A DNA stretch of 64,000 nt from Rivibacter sp049446155 (GTDB taxonomy: Bacteria > Pseudomonadota > Gammaproteobacteria > Burkholderiales > Burkholderiaceae_C), in the NCBI RefSeq assembly GCF_049446155.1, contig NZ_JBMSEE010000001.1, forward strand, positions 434,001 to 498,000, given 5' to 3'. Below are positions 59,145 through 64,000 of this stretch, in pieces. Position 1 is the stretch's first letter, and each line of letters begins with the position of its first letter. The notes under the pieces are model-generated. The model saw nothing but the letters and a program-made list of their open reading frames with translations, was not told where the DNA came from and did no database searches. The position numbers and the translations under genes were made by a program.

Positions 59145-60254
59145 ATGCATAGGATCGAACTCACCTACGCGCTCGCACCCGAGCGCGGCACGCCGTCCGT
59201 CCACCACCCGCTGTTTGCCTTGCTCGACGCACTGCACCGCGGCGGCTCGGTCAGCGCCGCGGCGCACGAGCTGGGCTATTCCTACCGCCATGTCTGGGGC
59301 GAGCTGCGGCGCTGGGAGAGCGAGCTCGGCCGCGAGCTCGTGGTCTGGATCAAGGGCCAGCGCGCCTCGCTCACGCCCTTCGGCGAAAAGCTGCTGTGGG
59401 CCGAGCGCCGCGCGCAGGCGAGGCTCGCGCCGCAGATCGAGGCGCTGCGCATGGAGCTCGAGCGCGTGTTCGCCGACGCCTTCGATGATCGCGTCGACGT
59501 GCTGTCGGTCTGCGCCAGCCACGACCAGGCCCTGCCGCTGCTGCGCGATCTCGCCCAGCGCGACCAGCTTCATCTCGACCTCTCGTTCGCCGGCAGCCTG
59601 GATGCGCTGGCCGCGCTGGAGGCGGGCCAGTGCCAGCTCGCCGGCTTCCACGTGCGTGCCGGCGCGGCGCGCGGTTCGGCCAGCGCGCGCGTCTACCGGC
59701 CGCGGCTGAAGCCCGGCCTGCACAAGCTCATCGGCTTTGCCGAGCGCACGCAAGGCCTGATGGTCGCGCGCGGCAACCCGCTCGGCCTCGCGGGTGCGGC
59801 AGACCTCACGCGTGCGGGCGTGCGCAGCGTTGGGCGCCCGCCCGGCGCGGGCACGCGCGTGCTGCTCGAAGAGCTGGCGCAGGAAGCCGGCCTGCATGAG
59901 CCGATCGCGCATGCGCTGGTCGAACCCTCGCACGCGGCGGCCGCGCAGGCGGTGGCGAGCGGTGCCGCCGATGCGGCCTTCGGGCTCGAAGCGGCCGCGC
60001 GCGCCGCCGGGCTCGACTTCGTGCCGCTGGCGCACGAGCGCTACTACCTCGTGGTGCTGAAGTCGTCGCTCGAGCTGCCGGCGGTGCAGCGCCTGGTCGC
60101 GCTGCTCGGCTCGTCGGCCTGGTCTCAAGCCCTGGCGACGCTGCCGGGCTACAGCGGCAACGAGCCCGGCCGCGTGCTGTCGCTGACGCGCGTGCTGCCG
60201 TGGTGGACGTACCGCACCGCGAAGGCGCACGCCGATGCCGCGCGCGCTGCCTGA
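59145..60254 (+). CDS. ModE-type HTH regulator fused to a PBP-like effector domain
   Basis: 369 residues. N-terminal winged helix of the ModE/LysR style (HPLFALLDALHRGGSVSAAA, HELGYSYRHVWGELRRWES), then a periplasmic-binding-protein-like domain (about 115-340). In this class (including TunR and related one-component regulators) the second domain can sense molybdate/tungstate or a cofactor. The gene is divergent from tupB, so control of the transporter operon is likely. TAxxA-type operator sequences were not sought systematically. Confidence 0.83.
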   Translation: MHRIELTYALAPERGTPSVHHPLFALLDALHRGGSVSAAAHELGYSYRHVWGELRRWESELGRELVVWIKGQRASLTPFGEKLLWAERRAQARLAPQIEALRMELERVFADAFDDRVDVLSVCASHDQALPLLRDLAQRDQLHLDLSFAGSLDALAALEAGQCQLAGFHVRAGAARGSASARVYRPRLKPGLHKLIGFAERTQGLMVARGNPLGLAGAADLTRAGVRSVGRPPGAGTRVLLEELAQEAGLHEPIAHALVEPSHAAAAQAVASGAADAAFGLEAAARAAGLDFVPLAHERYYLVVLKSSLELPAVQRLVALLGSSAWSQALATLPGYSGNEPGRVLSLTRVLPWWTYRTAKAHADAARAA

Positions 60255-60270
60255 CGACGCATCGCCAGGC

Positions 60271-60297
60271 AGCCCCTGAGCGCGCCAAGGGGCTTTC
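60271..60297 (+). terminator. Candidate terminator after the ModE-type regulator
   Basis: AGCCCCT, 10-nt loop, AGGGGCT, then TTT. It is 17 bases after the regulator's stop. The T-tract is short, so termination may be partial. The similarity to other C-run/G-run intergenic elements in the window is noted. Confidence 0.45.
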
Positions 60298-60382
60298 GCC
60301 GGCCCGGGCGCCGACTGCGCGGACATGCCGGCATGCTTGCACCCTTCTCCCCCGCCGAGAGCCGAACCGTTCGAGCCGCACG

Positions 60383-61390
60383 ATGGACAACGTCGATCTG
60401 GATGTCTTGCGCCACGCCGCGCGCTGGCGCGCCGAGGGCCATCGGGTGGTGCTCGGAACCATCACGCGCACCTGGGGCTCGGCGCCGCGGCCGATCGGCT
60501 CGCTGGTCGCGGTGCGCGACGACGGTCGCGTCGCCGGCTCGGTCTCGGGTGGCTGCATCGAGGACGACCTGATCCTGCGCATCCGCGAAGGCACGCTGGC
60601 GTTGGCGGCCCCCGAGCGCGTGCGCTACGGCGTCTCGGCCGAGGAGGCGACGCGCTTCGGCCTGCCGTGCGGCGGCACGCTCGAACTCGTGCTCGAGCCG
60701 CTGGACGACGCGTCACTGATCGAAGCCTTGCTGCAGCGCCTGGACGCCGGCGAACGCGTGCGACGCACCTTGACGCTGGCCACCGGCGCGGTCGTGCTGG
60801 AAGCGGCCCAACCGGGCGATGCCGACCAGTTGCTGGTTGACGACCACCGCCTCGTCACGACGCACGGCCCGAGCTGGCGGCTGGTGCTGATCGGCGCCGG
60901 GCAGCTGACGCAGTATCTCGGCGAGATGGCGCGCGCGCTCGACTACGAGGTGCTGGTGTGCGACCCGCGCGAGGAGTACGCCGAGGGATGGAGCGTGTCA
61001 GGCACGCGGCTGCTGCGCGGCATGCCCGACGACCTGCTGCGCGAGCTGCGCGTCGATGGCCACACCGCGGTGATCGCGCTCACGCACGATCCCAAGCTCG
61101 ACGACCTGGCCCTGCTGGAAGCGCTGGCGTCGCCGGCCTTCTACGTCGGCGCGATCGGCTCGCGCGCCAACCAGGCCAAGCGGCGCGAGCGGCTCAAGCA
61201 GCACTTCGACGTGACCGACGCGCAGCTCGACCGGCTGCACGGCCCCGTCGGCATCAAGAACGGCGCGCGCACGCCGCCTGAGATCGCGGTCGCGATCCTC
61301 GCGGAGCTGACCGCCGTGCGCTACGGCTGGACGCTCCCCGCGCCGCAGCCGCCGGCAGGCGCGGGCACCGAGGCCGGCTGCACGGTCTGA
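60383..61390 (+). CDS. xdhC: XdhC/CoxI family molybdoenzyme maturation protein
   Basis: 335 residues. N-terminal XdhC_CoxI domain with TITRTWGSAPRPIGS, SVSGGCIEDD and FGLPCGGTLELVLEP (Cys residues used in sulfuration of molybdenum cofactor), and C-terminal Rossmann XdhC_C domain with LVLIGAGQLTQYLGEMARAL and GAIGSRANQAKRRERL. XdhC binds and sulfurates Moco for xanthine dehydrogenase-type enzymes. No such enzyme lies within the window. Its place beside the tungstate/molybdate importer suits a shared metal pathway. Confidence 0.88.
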   Translation: MDNVDLDVLRHAARWRAEGHRVVLGTITRTWGSAPRPIGSLVAVRDDGRVAGSVSGGCIEDDLILRIREGTLALAAPERVRYGVSAEEATRFGLPCGGTLELVLEPLDDASLIEALLQRLDAGERVRRTLTLATGAVVLEAAQPGDADQLLVDDHRLVTTHGPSWRLVLIGAGQLTQYLGEMARALDYEVLVCDPREEYAEGWSVSGTRLLRGMPDDLLRELRVDGHTAVIALTHDPKLDDLALLEALASPAFYVGAIGSRANQAKRRERLKQHFDVTDAQLDRLHGPVGIKNGARTPPEIAVAILAELTAVRYGWTLPAPQPPAGAGTEAGCTV

Positions 61391-61593
61391 CGAACACGGC
61401 GCATCGCGCGCCCATCGTGCGCGACTGACACCGCCATCGGGCGGATGCCGAGCCGCGTGCGGGCTGCGGCCTAGCCGGCCCTGAGCCGTTGGCGCAGTCA
61501 GCAAAGCATCACCAATCGGTCAGCGAGCCCTGCGCGGCTTCGCTGATGCTGGCGCCACGACGCTCACATCTAGCACGCCGAAGGAGCCACAAC
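61391..61593. other. Intergenic region upstream of the terminal operon
   Basis: About 200 bases without a gene. It holds an imperfect hairpin (CAGCGAGCC then GGCTTCGCTG, 61521-61545) shortly before the ribosome-binding site AAGGAG of the next gene. A promoter must lie here for the terminal operon; no clear -35/-10 pair was found by eye. Confidence 0.3.
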
Positions 61594-63123
61594 GTGCCCA
61601 CCTCGATTCCCTACGATCCCTCGCTGGCGCTTGGCAATCTGATCCCGCCGGGGCGCATCGACACGCTGGTGCAGATCTCCAACCTGCAAGCGCCCATCGA
61701 AACCGCGCAGGAAACCTTGAACTCCTACATCGAGCTCAAGCGCAGCCTGGACATGACCATCCGCGAGCTGGTCGACCTGAAGGTCGACACGAAGCATCTG
61801 GTCGACAAGATGACCGAGGTCGACGCCAACATCACCGTCGCCGCGGAGGCCTATGCGGAAACCCGGCTCGACATGGAGACCAAGATCCAGCCGCTGCGCG
61901 CCAAGCTCGGCACGGTCAGCCAGTCGTTCGAGAGCCCGATCGACTACAACCGCACGCAGATCAAGTCCATGCCGCTGTCGGCGGACTCGCTGAAGATGGA
62001 CGTGCAGTACTTCCAGTTCGACAAGAACGAGCAGTCAACGGCACAGACGTTTTCGGCCATCAAGTCCTTCGTCACGCAGGCGGTCGGCGAGTGGGGCGAG
62101 GGCGAGTCGTCCAACGCTGCCGACACCGCGATCAAGCAGATCAACACGCAGCGCCAGAACCACGACATCCAGGGCACCCTGATCATCGCGGTGAGCTGCA
62201 CGCACAGGAACGCCCAGCTGCTCGCGCCCTTCGTCCTCGACCCGGACAAGGCGATCCGCGTCTGGAACGCCATGTATCCCGGCGCCCGGATGGACGTGGG
62301 CAACGTCGCGCTGATGCAGAAGATCGCAGCGGAGCCGGACCGGCCGGAGAAGCTCAACCTGTTGTCGGGAGCGACCTTCGGCTCGAGCTTCGTCGGCATG
62401 GTCCATCTCCTGCGGCGCGAGGCGACCACCGACAGCCAGGCGATGCAGGACAAGGCCGACATGGCGCAGTTCCAGGCCAACGTCTCGCTGCTGGGGATGA
62501 GCTTCGCGGGCGGCATCGGCGTCGATTCGGACACGACCAAGGACGTCAAGAACCTGCTGAGCAGCGTGTCGGTCGATTCGCACGTGTCGCTGATCACGCG
62601 CGGCGTCATTCCGTCGATCAAGGCCAACGATCTCGCGTATGCGGTCTACGCCTTCGCCGACGACGACTGGAAGAACATGGGCCAAAAGCTCCAGAACCTG
62701 CAGAACCAGACGCAGACGGAGCTTCAGACCACCGCCGCGTCAGCCGCTGCGGCACGCACCGGCCAGACGATGGTGGCGTTGGAAGGCGCGAAGATGACCA
62801 ACGCGCTGACGGCGCTGAGCACCATTGAGGGCCAGAAGAACAAGGTGCTCGACATCAACTCGCTGATGACGGCGTTCGAGAACTACGTCGACCGCATCAC
62901 CGGCACGGGCGACAACAAGGACCCCGTCGGCGTCCCGATCACGTACTACGTCAAGGAACTGCAGCGCTCGCAGCTGGCCCAGATGTGGGGCAACAAGTAC
63001 TACCCCGGCAAGTACGTCGGCCTGTCGAGCGATGACGCCGGCACCGGCCGCAATGCGGAAGGCGCTGCGGCCGGTGCCGCGGCCGCGCCTGCGGCCGACG
63101 GCGGCAGCGGCGGATCGAACTGA
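61594..63123 (+). CDS. Protein of unknown function, 509 residues
   Basis: Not recognised. Start GTG 61594 with AAGGAG at 61581-61586; the frame extends upstream to 61489 but without a ribosome-binding site. No signal peptide. Residues about 25-110 look like long helices (NLQAPIETAQETLNSYIELK, IRELVDLKVDTKHLVDKMTE, AETRLDMETKIQPLRAKLG). The middle is mixed alpha/beta (DIQGTLIIAVSCTHRNAQLL then AP). Another helical part lies at about 365-430 (MGQKLQNLQNQTQTELQTTA and on). The end is a Gly/Ala-rich disordered tail (about 35 residues). Codon use is plainer than in neighbours. It is followed by a secreted lysozyme. Confidence 0.75.
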   Translation: MPTSIPYDPSLALGNLIPPGRIDTLVQISNLQAPIETAQETLNSYIELKRSLDMTIRELVDLKVDTKHLVDKMTEVDANITVAAEAYAETRLDMETKIQPLRAKLGTVSQSFESPIDYNRTQIKSMPLSADSLKMDVQYFQFDKNEQSTAQTFSAIKSFVTQAVGEWGEGESSNAADTAIKQINTQRQNHDIQGTLIIAVSCTHRNAQLLAPFVLDPDKAIRVWNAMYPGARMDVGNVALMQKIAAEPDRPEKLNLLSGATFGSSFVGMVHLLRREATTDSQAMQDKADMAQFQANVSLLGMSFAGGIGVDSDTTKDVKNLLSSVSVDSHVSLITRGVIPSIKANDLAYAVYAFADDDWKNMGQKLQNLQNQTQTELQTTAASAAAARTGQTMVALEGAKMTNALTALSTIEGQKNKVLDINSLMTAFENYVDRITGTGDNKDPVGVPITYYVKELQRSQLAQMWGNKYYPGKYVGLSSDDAGTGRNAEGAAAGAAAAPAADGGSGGSN

Positions 63124-63173
63124 CTGGCAGCTCCAGAACCAGGCAGCCGTCTGCTGAAGCCCGGAACGCCGCC

Positions 63174-63926
63174 GTGAGGCTCTTCGATCCGATCGGGGCG
63201 TCCCTGGCCGCCACGCTGTGCGCACTGTGCTTGGCCGCCGGCGCGCACGCCGAAGCGGCAGATGAGGAGCCGGCCCGCGGCATCGACGTCTCCCACTACC
63301 AGGGCCGCATCCGCTGGGACCTGATGCCCGCCGGCAGCCTTCATTTCGCCTTCATCAAGGCCACTGGCGGGACGCACCGCGTCGACCCCGAGTTCGACAA
63401 CAACTGGCACGGCGCACGCGAGGTCGGCATCACGCGCGGCGCCTACCACTTCTTCTACGCCGGCGACGATCCGATCGCGCAGGCCGAGCACTTCGCGCGC
63501 ACCGTGATCTCGCTGCGGCCCGACGATCTGCCGCCCGTCATCGATGTCGAGATCACCGACGGCGCGACGCCCGAGGCGCTCGTCGACGGCGTGCTCGCCT
63601 GGCTGCGCACGGTCGAGAACCGCCTCGGCCGGCGGCCCATCGTCTACACCTACCACGCCTTCGCGAACCAGTACCTGGTGGACCCGAGGCTGAGCGGCTA
63701 TCCCTTGTGGATCGCCGCCTATGACGTCAGGCAGCCGGTGCTGCCGGCAGCCTGGGACGACCGTGGGTGGCACTTCTGGCAGCACACGCACAACGGCAGC
63801 TTCAGCGGCGTGAATACGCCTGTCGACCTGAACGTCTTCAATGGCTCGCTCGGCCAGCTGCAGCAGTTCATCCGTGACTACGCCGGCGGCGCCTGCCCGC
63901 CGGAGTCGCCGTCATGCCCCCCGTGA
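63174..63926 (+). CDS. Secreted GH25 lysozyme (muramidase)
   Basis: 250 residues from GTG 63174. Signal peptide (ASLAATLCALCLAAGAHAEA), then a single GH25 catalytic domain: RGIDVSHYQGRIRWD, FAFIKATGGTHRVDPEFDNN, GAYHFFYAGDDPIAQAEHF, and the catalytic DxE in PPVIDVEIT. The Asp of GIDVSHYQG and the Glu of DVE are the expected active residues. It cleaves MurNAc-GlcNAc bonds of peptidoglycan from the periplasm or outside. No phage lysis genes or cell-wall-binding repeats are present. Fifty bases behind the unknown 509-residue protein gene. Confidence 0.9.
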   Translation: MRLFDPIGASLAATLCALCLAAGAHAEAADEEPARGIDVSHYQGRIRWDLMPAGSLHFAFIKATGGTHRVDPEFDNNWHGAREVGITRGAYHFFYAGDDPIAQAEHFARTVISLRPDDLPPVIDVEITDGATPEALVDGVLAWLRTVENRLGRRPIVYTYHAFANQYLVDPRLSGYPLWIAAYDVRQPVLPAAWDDRGWHFWQHTHNGSFSGVNTPVDLNVFNGSLGQLQQFIRDYAGGACPPESPSCPP

Positions 63927-64000
63927 CCAAAGGTATCAAGCGCAGCCGACCGGCGCGCACACGGGCACCATCCCGGAGCCGGGAAGCCATTGGTCATGAA
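63914..64000 (+). CDS. Start of a third gene in the terminal operon, cut by right edge
   Basis: An ATG at 63914 (or the GTG at 63923, overlapping the lysozyme stop as GTGA) opens a frame that stays open to the last base, 29 codons. It is strongly basic: MPPVTKGIKRSRPARTRAPS, then RSREAIGHE. The overlap suggests translational coupling to the GH25 gene. Too short to identify; chance is possible. Confidence 0.4.
   Translation, partial: MPPVTKGIKRSRPARTRAPSRSREAIGHE

Noticed and set aside
63174..63926. GH25 lysozyme as a phage endolysin
   Set aside because: It has its own signal peptide and lacks holin, spanin or tail genes around it; the neighbouring gene is not a recognisable phage protein.

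Overview
The window is uniformly GC-rich, densely coded bacterial chromosome. Codon use, gene families and small intergenic elements point to a betaproteobacterium of the order Burkholderiales, probably the Rubrivivax/Leptothrix/Methylibium neighbourhood. That placement is inferred; no rRNA or other phylogenetic marker is present. I see no tRNA, CRISPR array, insertion sequence or prophage module. Only the two ends look accessory.

Layout. 1-1475: a CesT-like type III chaperone and a large partner gene that runs off the left edge. 1611-3430: a SoxYZ-like carrier coupled to a metallo-beta-lactamase-fold protein, the 'quinoprotein relay' pair. 3576-8680: small housekeeping and accessory genes (phosphatase, SDR, RluA-type pseudouridine synthase, ThpR, DoxX, a BNR-repeat protein with a MoaD-like partner, small exported proteins). 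8918-14966: heterodimeric ABC exporter, lipoprotein, MFS exporter, DUF502 protein. 14974-20151: rsgA, a second small exported peptide, SRPBCC protein, divergent selD/selU (selenium for tRNA 2-selenouridine), cupin. 20391-28458: cold-shock protein, core-MetE, thioesterase, YegD-type Hsp70, split chromate transporter, EF-hand protein, GNAT, CNNM/CorC transporter. 28581-33512: PPC protein, hydrolase, hybrid histidine kinase, acyl-CoA ligase.

33718-38960 carries a polar amino-acid ABC importer (binding protein, two permeases, ATPase), then an acetaldehyde dehydrogenase with its usual DUF779 partner. 38957-42183 is a cell-envelope set: Gly/Ala-rich exported protein, S8 protease, and a divergent ECF sigma/anti-sigma pair. 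42224-47603 holds DUF1345, FKBP, a GGDEF protein, RarD and an EAL protein. 47785-53668 holds a membrane-anchored TAXI binding protein coupled to NDH-2, then aminopeptidase P, flavodoxin-fold reductase and metallophosphoesterase. 53717-61390 holds an AIM24-type protein, a second GGDEF protein, a tungstate/molybdate importer (tupBCA plus modA) with a divergent ModE/PBP-type regulator, and an XdhC molybdoenzyme maturation factor.

61594-64000 is the least explained part: a 509-residue protein of no family I recognise, a secreted GH25 lysozyme, and a third basic reading frame that overlaps it and runs off the right edge. This operon and the chaperone/partner pair at the left edge are the best candidates for something undescribed. 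Neither is complete enough in the window to assign a system.
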